From DATGMS01 sp035303945 (GTDB lineage Bacteria > Bacteroidota > Bacteroidia > Cytophagales > Cyclobacteriaceae), in the NCBI GenBank assembly GCA_035303945.1, contig DATGQZ010000024.1:1-64000 (forward strand): 64,000 nt of DNA, written 5' to 3'. The position numbers and the translations under genes are program-made. The notes under the pieces are model-generated. The model saw only the letters and a list, made by a program, of their open reading frames with translations, was not told the DNA's origin and did no database searches. The stretch's first letter is position 1, and each line of letters starts with the position of its first letter. Positions 51,770 to 60,504 of the stretch are shown in pieces.

Positions 51770-54419
51770 ACGCGGGTTGTTCCGTTTTTTTGTACAGTTT
51801 ATGGATCAATTCTGCCACCAAACCGGTCCATCCAGTTTGATGCGACGCCCCAAGGCCTCGTCCATTGTCACCATGAAAGTACTCATAAAAAAGTATATAA
51901 TCCTTAAAATGCGGATCCGATTGCATTTTCTCGTTCTCACCATAAATAGGTCGTCGTCCATTCTTGTCACGCATGAATAGGCTTATGTTTCTTAATGACA
52001 GCTCCCTCGCTACCAGATCCAGTGTAACATATTTTCCGGATCCTGTAGGACATTCTATAGGAAATTCGCCACCATAGTAGAAGTCGAACTTCTTGAGCGA
52101 CTCTATGATCAGGTAATTTATGGGAAACCAGATAGGGCCCCGCCAATTGGAATTTCCTCCGAACATATTTGAGTCTGACTCTCCCGGCACATAGGACACG
52201 GACAGTTCTGATCCATTAATCTTAAGTGTATAGGGATTTTCTTTATGATCCTTTGACAGCGAGCGGATGCCGTAAGGAGAAAAGAATTCCTTATCATCCA
52301 ACATTTTATTCAGGATACTTTTCATTCTGTGACCTCTCAACAACGAAAACAACCGTCGCTTACCATGTCCAGGCTGTATGTAGCTGGATACCAAAGCTGC
52401 CAATTTGGGCTTTTCCTTCATAAAAAATTCCATCCGCTTCTTAAAATCTGGAAGATTTTCAAACAGCCGTTCGGGAATAGGTTCCACTGCAAACATCGGG
52501 ATAATCCCTACCACAGACTTTACTTTCATCACCTTAGGATCTTTGCCGGGAAGATGAAGCACATCGAAGAAAAAGCCATCTTCTTCACTCCAAAGGCTAA
52601 TGTTTTCATTTGCAATGTTACTCATGGCGCCCGCAATATGAAGGAAATGCTCCAGAAATTTGATAGCCATGTGCTGGTATACCTTGTTGAACTCACACAA
52701 ATCCAAGGAAATCCGCAGCATATTCAAGCAGAACATCGCCATCCAGGAAGTTGCATCAGCCTGTTCCAATTTACCCGCAAAATGGCCCGCATTGCTTCGG
52801 TCAATCACGCTGATGTTGTCCAATCCCAAAAAGCCCCCTTCAAAGATATTGTTGCCTTCTGTATCTTTCCTGTTTACCCACCAGGTGAAATTGAGCATCA
52901 GCCGGTGAAAGCATCGCTCTAAAAACTCTTGATCGCCTTTGCCATTGTTCATTTTCTTGTCGATCTGATAGACCCTTTGTACTGCATAGGCATGAACAGG
53001 TGGATTTACATCGCTAAAATTCCACTCATAGGCGGGTATCTGCCCATTGGGGTGCATATACCAATCGTTTAATAGCAGTATGAGTTGCTCTTTGGTAAAA
53101 TCAGGATCTAGCCTAACCAAGGGAATGCAATGGAACGCCAAGTCCCAAGCGGCATACCATGGGTACTCCCACTTGTCGGGCATTGATATGATATCATAGT
53201 TTTGCAAATGCCGCCAGTGGCTGTTACGTCCTTTTTTCCTTTCCTGAGGAGGTGAATACCTGCCTGGATCACCGTCCAGCCACCGTTCCACATTGTAGTA
53301 GTAAAACTGTTTGCTCCATAGCATCCCTGCATAGGCTTGGCGCTGGATCCGCCTTAAGTCAGGGTCAGTTACATCCCGCTGCATTTCCTCATAAAATTCA
53401 TCGGCATCCCGCTTTCTGGCTTCGATAATATCGTCGTGTGTTTGATCAACACCATTGGAGGATGGGTGCTTCATTCTGAAGCTTACTTCTGCTGCCGATC
53501 CTGCAGGAATATGAATTTTGTATATGGCAGCTGCCTTTGTGCCTCGTCCCTGAGGGTTGACACACGACTTGTCTCCTGTGACGATATAATCATTGATGCT
53601 GTCTTTCAGGTATGGCTTTAAGTTGTCAATCTGGTAAAGCCTCTTCCGGTTGGTCTCATTTTCACAAAAGAGTAATTCCGGTTCACCTGAAAAACTAAAA
53701 TGAAGGTTGCCTGTTTTCGGTGAAAAGGCATGGATTTCTTCCCCAGCCTTCCAAAGCTGCGGCATAAATGGTTCACTGCCGGTAAACCATGTCTTTCTAA
53801 ACCAGATGGTGGGCATCACCCATATGTCAGCACCTTCCTTACCCCGATTATGTATGGTAGCGCGGCCGACAAGATCCTCAACATCTTGCTTGGCATATTC
53901 TATAAAAATATCAAAATAAGCATCATCATCGAACACACCAGTGTCCATCAGTTCATACTCAAGATCTTTTTTGCTCCTCTTAGCATTTTCTACCCGCAAC
54001 TTTTCATAAGGAAACTCGGCTTGGGGATATTTATAGAGCATTTTCATATAGCTATGGGTAGGTGTAGAATCCAGGTAATAATAGATCTCCTTTACATCCT
54101 CCCCATGATTTCCTTCCGTTCCGGTCAAGCCAAACATCCGCTCCTTGATCATTGGATCCTTTCCATTCCAAAAAGCCCAGGCAATACATAGTTTTTGCTT
54201 GTGATCACTGATCCCGCCAATCCCTTCTTCTCCCCAACGATATGCTTTGCTCCTAGCATCTTCATGGGTAACATTGTTCCAAGCTGAGCCATCTGCACTA
54301 TAATCTTCTCTTACAGTACCCCATTGCCTTTCGGTCAAATAAGGTCCCCATTTCTTCCAATGCTTCTTTCTCTCCCGGTCCTCTTGCAGCTTTATCCTTT
54401 CTGTGTTCATAGCTAACAT
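51744..54419 (-). CDS. GH63-related glucosidase
   Basis: 891 residues of a long (alpha/alpha)6-type glycoside hydrolase. The N-terminus (RERKKHWKKWGPYLTERQWG followed by VREDYSADG) and the block TGTEGNHGEDVKEIYYYLDSTP are highly characteristic. From memory the family is shared with a yeast protein (YMR196W) and is annotated as mannosyl-oligosaccharide glucosidase-like, but its substrate is not settled. There is no signal peptide, so it acts in the cytoplasm. The start could also be the ATG at 54410 (third codon in). No polysaccharide-utilisation genes are adjacent. Confidence 0.85.
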   Translation of the reverse strand: MLAMNTERIKLQEDRERKKHWKKWGPYLTERQWGTVREDYSADGSAWNNVTHEDARSKAYRWGEEGIGGISDHKQKLCIAWAFWNGKDPMIKERMFGLTGTEGNHGEDVKEIYYYLDSTPTHSYMKMLYKYPQAEFPYEKLRVENAKRSKKDLEYELMDTGVFDDDAYFDIFIEYAKQDVEDLVGRATIHNRGKEGADIWVMPTIWFRKTWFTGSEPFMPQLWKAGEEIHAFSPKTGNLHFSFSGEPELLFCENETNRKRLYQIDNLKPYLKDSINDYIVTGDKSCVNPQGRGTKAAAIYKIHIPAGSAAEVSFRMKHPSSNGVDQTHDDIIEARKRDADEFYEEMQRDVTDPDLRRIQRQAYAGMLWSKQFYYYNVERWLDGDPGRYSPPQERKKGRNSHWRHLQNYDIISMPDKWEYPWYAAWDLAFHCIPLVRLDPDFTKEQLILLLNDWYMHPNGQIPAYEWNFSDVNPPVHAYAVQRVYQIDKKMNNGKGDQEFLERCFHRLMLNFTWWVNRKDTEGNNIFEGGFLGLDNISVIDRSNAGHFAGKLEQADATSWMAMFCLNMLRISLDLCEFNKVYQHMAIKFLEHFLHIAGAMSNIANENISLWSEEDGFFFDVLHLPGKDPKVMKVKSVVGIIPMFAVEPIPERLFENLPDFKKRMEFFMKEKPKLAALVSSYIQPGHGKRRLFSLLRGHRMKSILNKMLDDKEFFSPYGIRSLSKDHKENPYTLKINGSELSVSYVPGESDSNMFGGNSNWRGPIWFPINYLIIESLKKFDFYYGGEFPIECPTGSGKYVTLDLVARELSLRNISLFMRDKNGRRPIYGENEKMQSDPHFKDYILFYEYFHGDNGRGLGASHQTGWTGLVAELIHKLYKKTEQPAYATTLFRS

Positions 54420-54906
54420 CCTGCTTTGAAAGCGCTAAAGTTAAGGCTTTTTGTTATAGGTTTGGAGAGGCACCAAAGCACCTCTAGTACCCCAGTTCTG
54501 ATGAATATAAATTTTAAGCTATCTTATTGTATTTTAAAGACATTAATCTGTTCTTCTTAGGAAAATCTTAAATTCTATATTTTTTCATTTTTTTTTAATT
54601 TTTTGTGACCCAAATAGGCGTTTGTAAATTTTTGTTCAAGGAAAGACATTTTTCACTGAGCATGTACCATACCAGCTTATTGTTCAGCATCTAAAAAAAT
54701 AACATGAAGCATAAGGATCAACAGCGGCGTTAGACTCCTAAAGCATCATCCGGAAGCCTCTAGGTACACCCACATTTTTTGAAGGCCACAAAGCATCATT
54801 CCTATTAAAGGGGAGCTGCGGGTTGAATGATCGTCATGGAAAGGTTACATCCGCAGCAGCTTCAGCGTATCCAGTAGATGAACAAGGTGTGCCGTAGCCA
54901 CTCATG
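54420..54906. other. Intergenic region between glucosidase and histidine kinase genes
   Basis: About 490 bases with no supported gene. It has a very T-rich stretch (about 54,570-54,606), a GCTGCGG/CCGCAGC inverted repeat (54815-54821 with 54851-54857) that could end the kinase transcript, and two copies of the word AAAGCATCAT (about 54740 and 54790). The minus strand near 54435 reads TAACTTTA, one base from a -7 box, which may be the glucosidase promoter. Confidence 0.4.
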
Positions 54907-56250
54907 TTAGCCATTAAAAATCAGCTTGAAAGTGGTCCCCACCCCAAGCTCTGACCTCACCTGAATATTTCCTTTGTGCCTTCTCATAATCTGTTTAGAA
55001 AGGCTTAGCCCAATACCCGAGCCTTTCTTTTTCGTGGTAAAGAAGGGAATGAAAATTTTGGAGAGGGCTTCCTCTTCTATGCCCTTTCCTGTATCGGATA
55101 CTTCAATGATAATTTTTCCATTATCGTCAATAAAGGCGTTGTAACGGATATGTTTTTCTTCTTTGTTTTCGACAGAATGTATGGCATTTTGGGTAAGGTT
55201 GATCAACACCTGTTCTATCAGACTGCTATCCGCAAAAAGCAGGAGGTCATCCGGAACAATACTTTTTGTAAGCAAAATTTGATTGGATTTAAGTTGGTTT
55301 TGAAAGAGCTTTTCAACTTGATCAAAAAGGTCTTTGATCTTGATGGCGGTAAATTTAGGCATGGGAATATGCGCCAAACTTCTAAAATCGCTAACAAAAG
55401 TCGTCAAGCCCTCACTTCTCTTCTCAATGGTACTAATCCCCATCAAGTAGTCCTCCATGTCTGATGCGGGTACTGAAGCCTTTTTATCTACATAGCCTTG
55501 TATATCCTCTCTGATGGTAGCAGCTAAAGAGGAAATGGGGGCGATAGAGTTCATGATTTCGTGCGTCAACACTTTCACCAAATTCTGCCAAGCCTCCATT
55601 TCTTTTTCTTCCAACTCGCTTTGAATGTTTTGAAGGGAGACCAATTTGAACCTCACGTCACGCAATACCAGTTCGATTACATATACCGACAGCTGCATGA
55701 TCCCATCGGGATGTGCGATTTTTATCAACTCACTGCCGCCTGTCCTGAGGCTGTTGATGGCCAAGTACAATTCCTTGTTAACATTTTCTATTTCCGAAAT
55801 ATTACTCAGCTGTTGTATATCCAGCATGCGCTTGGCTGCAGTGTTAAGGATCTGGATCTGTCCGTCTTCTTCAAAAGTAATGAGACCTATGCTCAGGTGC
55901 TGGAATACCGAGCGGAAGTATTGGTAATTGGCTTCTTTTTCTGCCTGATCTTCCCGCAGTTTGGCCAGAATGGCATTAAATTCAATATGTAGATCATCCG
56001 TCTCCGTTCCATCAAACTTTACAGGATATACCGTAGCAAAATTGTTTTGCTTAATATTGTTAAGAAACTGCCTTACTTTTTTGAAACTGCTTTCCGCATA
56101 CCGCAAGAGGAATACGATCTGCGCTGTAACAAGAATAATAAATAAGGAAATCGGAAAAACTCCTGTATCACTGATGATTGAATAAGCCAAAATGAGCAAA
56201 CTTGCCGCAAGCAGCACCACCCGGCCCAGCAACCCGACTTTATAATCCAT
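54907..56250 (-). CDS. Membrane sensor histidine kinase
   Basis: 447 residues. Two N-terminal hydrophobic spans (about 9-27 and 33-50) with almost no periplasmic loop, then a HAMP-like/linker, a PAS domain (about 105-215), the H-box LTHEIMNSIAPI (His230) and HATPase (N-box QNAIHSV, DTGKGIEE, GSGIGLSLSK). The short loop suggests that the signal is read within the membrane or by the PAS domain. The start overlaps the response-regulator gene by 11 bases; they form an NtrB/NtrC-like or ZraS/ZraR-like pair. Confidence 0.93.
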   Translation of the reverse strand: MDYKVGLLGRVVLLAASLLILAYSIISDTGVFPISLFIILVTAQIVFLLRYAESSFKKVRQFLNNIKQNNFATVYPVKFDGTETDDLHIEFNAILAKLREDQAEKEANYQYFRSVFQHLSIGLITFEEDGQIQILNTAAKRMLDIQQLSNISEIENVNKELYLAINSLRTGGSELIKIAHPDGIMQLSVYVIELVLRDVRFKLVSLQNIQSELEEKEMEAWQNLVKVLTHEIMNSIAPISSLAATIREDIQGYVDKKASVPASDMEDYLMGISTIEKRSEGLTTFVSDFRSLAHIPMPKFTAIKIKDLFDQVEKLFQNQLKSNQILLTKSIVPDDLLLFADSSLIEQVLINLTQNAIHSVENKEEKHIRYNAFIDDNGKIIIEVSDTGKGIEEEALSKIFIPFFTTKKKGSGIGLSLSKQIMRRHKGNIQVRSELGVGTTFKLIFNG

Positions 56251-57622
56251 ACTTTTCTAGTCTTCTATACAAAGAAGCCCTGGTCAGCCCAAGTTCTTTT
56301 GCTGCTTTGGAAATATTGCCCCCGTTTTTATCAATTGCTTTTTGTATGACGTTCTTTTCTACCTCGTCAAGATTATAGGTCGCGCTGGCATTAAGTTTTT
56401 CATTGGTCGGTTTTGCGGATAAGAAGAAGAAATCCCTGCTATCTAGCTCCCTCCCTTCTGCCATAATGATGGCGCGTTCGATGGCATGCTGTAGTTCCCT
56501 GATATTTCCTGGCCAGGTATAGCGTTGAAGCAGCTGCATAGCGTTGGGTTTAAAGCCAGTAAATTCCTTGCGGTACTTCTGGGAATAAATCTGCAGGAAA
56601 TGCTCTGCCAATTCTGGGATATCGTCCTGTCTTTCGCGCAGGGGTGGCAAGAAAATTTCCACGGTGTTGATTCTGTAGAGCAAGTCTTGCCTGAAGGTAT
56701 TCTCCAACACCATATCATGAACAGGCATATTGGTCGCACAGATCAGACGGATATCCACTGGTACTGGTTTGTTCGTCCCGATCCTGGTAACTTCCCGTTT
56801 TTGCAGCACTGTCAAAAGTTTAGATTGCAGGGGCATACTTAGGTTTCCTATTTCATCCAAAAACAAGGTACCACCGTCCGCAACCTCAAAACGACCTGCC
56901 CGATCTTCTTTTGCATCTGTAAAGGATCCTCTCTTATGGCCGAAGAGCTCACTTTCAAATAAGCTTTCAGTGATGGCGCCCATATCGACGCCTACGAAAA
57001 TTTCATCGGCACGCAGTGACCGATCATGTATGGCCCGCGCAATCAATTCTTTACCCGTACCGTTTTCTCCCAAGATTAAAACATTTGCATCGGTCTTTGC
57101 CACTTTGTCAATGATGGAAAATACATTTTTCATTGCTGAGCAATGGCCGATGATTTCTGAAAAAGGCTTTTTTAGGTCCGCCTGTAATTGCTTTTGCCTT
57201 CCCGATAGTTTCTCCACCTGATCATAACTCTCCTTTAGCTTTACAGCAGCCGACAGCGTTGCGAGTAATTTTTCGTTTTGCCATGGCTTAAGAATAAAGT
57301 CTGTCGCACCCTCTTTCAAAGCTTGAACGGCCATTTCAACATCTCCAAACGCCGTAATCAATATAACAACCGCCTTAGGATCAATTTCTTTGATCTGCCT
57401 GAGCCAGTGAAAACCCTCCTTACCCGAAGTGGTATCTTCATTAAAGTTCATATCCAACAGGATGACATCATAGCTGTGGTTGTTGATCAAAAAAGGTATT
57501 CTTCTCGGATCTTTTTCTATGGTGACCTCCTTCGCATGCTTTTTCAACAGCATTTTGGCTGCAAACAACAGATCTTCATTATCATCAATAATTAGGATAT
57601 TCCCCAGATTTTTTTCTTCCAT
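56240..57622 (-). CDS. Sigma54-type response regulator
   Basis: 460 residues: receiver with phospho-acceptor Asp57 (LLDMNFNED, with a small insertion after it), AAA+ domain with Walker A GENGTGKE, and a C-terminal Fis-type helix-turn-helix (GNISKAAKELGLTRASLYRR). The sigma54-contact loop reads GSFTDA where GAFTGA is standard; similar GAFTDA loops occur in Bacteroidota, so activity is still likely. It is the first gene of its operon and is followed by its kinase. It faces the FKBP gene divergently, across about 200 bases. Confidence 0.94.
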   Translation of the reverse strand: MEEKNLGNILIIDDNEDLLFAAKMLLKKHAKEVTIEKDPRRIPFLINNHSYDVILLDMNFNEDTTSGKEGFHWLRQIKEIDPKAVVILITAFGDVEMAVQALKEGATDFILKPWQNEKLLATLSAAVKLKESYDQVEKLSGRQKQLQADLKKPFSEIIGHCSAMKNVFSIIDKVAKTDANVLILGENGTGKELIARAIHDRSLRADEIFVGVDMGAITESLFESELFGHKRGSFTDAKEDRAGRFEVADGGTLFLDEIGNLSMPLQSKLLTVLQKREVTRIGTNKPVPVDIRLICATNMPVHDMVLENTFRQDLLYRINTVEIFLPPLRERQDDIPELAEHFLQIYSQKYRKEFTGFKPNAMQLLQRYTWPGNIRELQHAIERAIIMAEGRELDSRDFFFLSAKPTNEKLNASATYNLDEVEKNVIQKAIDKNGGNISKAAKELGLTRASLYRRLEKYGL

Positions 57623-57764
57623 ATGCTATTCCTTGCTTAAACAGTGCCATTTGGTTATTTCCGCCTAAGATACCCAATTTCCGGTATTTTGGGAAAAAAA
57701 TTGTCCATACGCGTACAAAAAAAGAACGTAACTGAACAGTTTGACATTTACTGGGGATATGTTT

Positions 57765-57793
57765 TTGATGTCCTTCAAAAATCCATACCTTTA
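57765..57793 (+). promoter_or_regulatory. Candidate promoter of the FKBP gene
   Basis: TTG (57765-57767), an 18-base spacer, then TACCTTTA (57786-57793), one mismatch from TAnnTTTG. It lies 28 bases before the ATG. Confidence 0.5.
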
Positions 57794-57820
57794 TCCTATT
57801 AAAACCAAATAAACAATTCA

Positions 57821-58249
57821 ATGGCTGTAGCTAGCAAAGGAAACAAAGTTAAAGTCCATTACACGGGCAAGCTAAATGACGGAACAGTATTCGATTCATC
57901 TGAAAACAGGGAGCCGCTTGAATTCGTCTTGGGTGATGGCAACATGATTAAAGGATTTGATGCAGCAGTCCATGGAATGGAATTGGGTTCAAATATCAGC
58001 GTAGTCATTCCTTCCGAAGAAGCGTATGGCGAGAAGAGGGCGGATATGATGATAGATATTCCCATGGACCAAGTACCTGCAGATATTAAACCAGAAGTGG
58101 GAATGGACTTGTCCATTCAAAACCAAATGGGACAACCGATGCCGGTAAAGGTCGTTTATGTAGATGATCAAAAAATCACCTTAGACGCCAACCACCCCCT
58201 TGCTGGGCAAGATTTAACTTTCGACATTACATTGGTAGAAATTGCTTAA
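57821..58249 (+). CDS. FKBP-type peptidyl-prolyl isomerase, SlyD-like
   Basis: 142 residues: an FKBP domain split by an insert-in-flap chaperone domain (about 68-120), the SlyD plan. Active-site residues are visible (VHYTGKLNDGTVFDSS, GMELGSNISV, AYGEKR). The long histidine-rich metal-binding tail of E. coli SlyD is missing. It speeds proline isomerisation in protein folding in the cytoplasm. Own promoter and terminator. Confidence 0.92.
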   Translation: MAVASKGNKVKVHYTGKLNDGTVFDSSENREPLEFVLGDGNMIKGFDAAVHGMELGSNISVVIPSEEAYGEKRADMMIDIPMDQVPADIKPEVGMDLSIQNQMGQPMPVKVVYVDDQKITLDANHPLAGQDLTFDITLVEIA

Positions 58250-58256
58250 TTAACGA

Positions 58257-58281
58257 CAAACCCGGTTCAAAGCCGGGTTTG
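58257..58281. terminator. Bidirectional terminator after the FKBP gene
   Basis: CAAACCCGG (58257-58265) pairs with CCGGGTTTG (58273-58281) around a 7-base loop; it stands between two convergent genes and has T-richness on both sides. Confidence 0.85.
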
Positions 58282-58282
58282 T

Positions 58283-58720
58283 TTATTCTGTTGCTTCCAC
58301 TAATTTTCTCCTGCTGCCCGGCACTTGGGCATAAATGCCTTTTGTTTTGTTATATTTTGAATTTCCGACTTCCACCACAAACAGCTTACTGTTTATATTG
58401 GAAAAGTCAAAATTCTTCTCCACCCCATCTTCAGGTAAGATTCGGTCCTCTTTAATAAGATTACCCAAAATGTCATAAATCTTCACCTTTGTTTGAGCCG
58501 CCGGCTTCTTATCCAAGACAATTTTAAACTTCCTTTTACCCGTAATTTTCAAACTAAAATCAACATCAGGAGCATTCAGGTTTACGGGAAAGTTTACACC
58601 CATGTCTGTCTTAGGTAGCATCTGTTGTGAAAACGCATTAGGCACGGGAGACAATATCACCAATGTCCCGATGCAAATAAAAAGTAGGCAGTAGATGGTT
58701 TTCCGTAAAACTTTCTCCAT
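58283..58720 (-). CDS. Exported protein with type-A sorting-domain-like C-terminus
   Basis: 145 residues. An N-terminal signal peptide ends at NAFSQ (about 32). The C-terminal 90 residues resemble the beta-sandwich of Por-secretion (type IX) tails: VKIYDILGNLIKED, then LFVVEVG. It has no other domain, so it is a small secreted or periplasmic protein; whether a type IX system exists in this organism is not shown. Convergent with the FKBP gene. Confidence 0.65.
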   Translation of the reverse strand: MEKVLRKTIYCLLFICIGTLVILSPVPNAFSQQMLPKTDMGVNFPVNLNAPDVDFSLKITGKRKFKIVLDKKPAAQTKVKIYDILGNLIKEDRILPEDGVEKNFDFSNINSKLFVVEVGNSKYNKTKGIYAQVPGSRRKLVEATE

Positions 58721-58791
58721 ATCACTGCAATTTGCAAAAATTATGCGAAAATTATCAAAAATATTCTTAATAAAATAACATTTCCAGATTT

Positions 58792-59613
58792 TTATCGTTT
58801 GGGAGGACGCGTCGGCAGTAGGATGTACAGTGAATCAGTTGATGCTAGTGCCACACGTTGGGAGGAAACGGCAATTCTAGATGCCGGAAATTCAGGAAGT
58901 GCTATTTTACACTCCTCACCGGAATAGATGTTCATCGCAAATATTTGTCCTTCTTTATCAAAATACAACTTTCCGCTATATACGGACCAGGAATGCTTAT
59001 GGAAAAGGATGTTATAGCTCTTAACAACATTCCCTTGATTGTCTAGAACAAACAATCCTCTGTCCTTGACAAGCATAAATAGGACGTTTTCTTTCTCCAC
59101 CATCCCAATCACTTCTATTTTGTTGCCTCCAATGAGGGTGGCCATGGATTGAACCTGTGTGACTTCGTTGATTCTGTAATTGTATTTCTTTAGGGATAAA
59201 TCCCCCTCATCGATGAGCCATATTGCATGGTCATTACCTAAGGCGGCAGCCTTTATGATGCCTAATGACTCCTCTTGGAATGATATGTTTTGGATTGGAA
59301 CCAGATGCCTATCTAACAGGACAATTTGCTGGAGATCAACGGAAAACAGAAACAATACCGTTGTTGAAGAAGCGTCAAGCTGCGTTAGCCTGCCTTGAAA
59401 GCGTGGTGAATAACGACTTGATATCTTGCCTGTGGGATCCACTTTAAAAACATTTCCAAGACGGTCTGCATAAAAAACATTGCCTTGGTTATCCAAAGAA
59501 ATGAGATCCAGATCGCCCACTGCCATGCGGTACAGCGGCGACCACTCCGTCTGCTGTGAATAGACACCTTCGAAGGGTATCAACATTATAAAAAAAAGGC
59601 ATAGGACTCTCAT
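58792..59613 (-). CDS. Secreted beta-propeller-like protein
   Basis: 273 residues. A signal peptide (ends VYSQQ) is followed by repeats that suggest a six-bladed propeller: LISLDNQGNVFYAD, VFKVDPTGKISSRY, and LFVLDNQGNVVKSY. No catalytic residues were recognised. The start overlaps the lpxH stop by 4 bases (ATGA), so it is translated with lpxH, an unusual partner. Confidence 0.7.
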   Translation of the reverse strand: MRVLCLFFIMLIPFEGVYSQQTEWSPLYRMAVGDLDLISLDNQGNVFYADRLGNVFKVDPTGKISSRYSPRFQGRLTQLDASSTTVLFLFSVDLQQIVLLDRHLVPIQNISFQEESLGIIKAAALGNDHAIWLIDEGDLSLKKYNYRINEVTQVQSMATLIGGNKIEVIGMVEKENVLFMLVKDRGLFVLDNQGNVVKSYNILFHKHSWSVYSGKLYFDKEGQIFAMNIYSGEECKIALPEFPASRIAVSSQRVALASTDSLYILLPTRPPKR

Positions 59614-60380
59614 TGGGTCTCATAAGGCAGAAGTCGAAAGGTTGAGCCATCGAATTTCCCATAATTGCATTGGCTTACCCATTCTCCCAGGTTAATGTAT
59701 GTGGCGTGCTCCCCTACTGGCAGTTCTAATGGAAGGTGACGGTGCCCAAATATATAGTAGTCAAAATGTATTCGCTCCTCCACTGACTTGCAGTATTGCC
59801 AAAGCCATTCACCTTCTTCTCCTTTAAAATTGTCTTCGTTCTTAAGATTGTTGCTGATCCTACTGCTTCCAGACCACTTCTGCGCCAGAGCGATGCCAAT
59901 ATCTGGATGGAGCCATTTGAACAGCCATTGACAAGTTTTATTGGTAAAAATCTTTTTTAACAGTTTGTACTTTTGATCACCAGGCCCCAGCCCGTCCCCA
60001 TGGCCGATTAGAAACCTTTTATGGTTTATTTCCATCTCTATAGGGTTAGCAAAGACAGGAATATCCAGTTCGATGGTAAAATAATCCCGCATCCATAGAT
60101 CGTGGTTGCCGGTAAAGAAAAAAATAGGTATACCTTTTTCTCTTAATGCCGTTATCTTACTGACAAAACGTATAAAGCCTTTGGGAATTACCTTTTCATA
60201 TTCAAACCAAAAATCAAAAATGTCTCCCAGTAAAAATATGGCGGCGGCATCTTTCTCCACATCCGACAGCCAACGGATAATTTTATCCTCTCGTACCCTA
60301 CTTGCTGCATAGTCGGGCGCACCTAAGTGAAAATCAGAAGCAAAAAAAACACTTTGGTTGTGATGTAAAGAAATGTTCAT
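59610..60380 (-). CDS. lpxH: UDP-2,3-diacylglucosamine pyrophosphatase
   Basis: 256 residues of calcineurin-like metallophosphoesterase, the lipid A step that makes lipid X. Metal motifs are complete: DFHLG, GDIFDFWFE, GNHDLW, GHGDGLG and FGHRHLP. The start is at 60380 (MNISLHHN). A longer frame from 60446 is rejected because its first codons lie inside a terminator hairpin. The next gene downstream overlaps by 4 bases. Confidence 0.9.
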   Translation of the reverse strand: MNISLHHNQSVFFASDFHLGAPDYAASRVREDKIIRWLSDVEKDAAAIFLLGDIFDFWFEYEKVIPKGFIRFVSKITALREKGIPIFFFTGNHDLWMRDYFTIELDIPVFANPIEMEINHKRFLIGHGDGLGPGDQKYKLLKKIFTNKTCQWLFKWLHPDIGIALAQKWSGSSRISNNLKNEDNFKGEEGEWLWQYCKSVEERIHFDYYIFGHRHLPLELPVGEHATYINLGEWVSQCNYGKFDGSTFRLLPYETQ

Positions 60381-60417
60381 AAAAGCAGACTTACAGTCAT
60401 GTCGTTTGGTAAAAGTA

Positions 60418-60446
60418 ATGGCCTTTGCATAACACACAAAGGCCAT
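60418..60446 (-). terminator. Hairpin between ftsH and lpxH
   Basis: ATGGCCTTTG (60418-60427) pairs with CAAAGGCCAT (60437-60446), a perfect 10-bp stem with a 9-base loop, followed on the minus strand by TACTTTTACC. It likely ends or weakens the ftsH transcript. Confidence 0.65.
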
Positions 60447-60504
60447 TGGCTAGTATATCAGGGAAAAGGAAGTGTTAACTAACACGCGTCAACCCTCCTA
60501 TCTG

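Noticed and set aside
52329..52922. Plus-strand 197-codon frame within the glucosidase gene
   Set aside because: It is antisense to a well-conserved enzyme and lacks recognisable features.
60381..60446. 22-residue N-terminal extension of LpxH
   Set aside because: The extension's codons lie in and around a perfect 10-bp terminator hairpin; LpxH normally begins close to its DFHLG motif.
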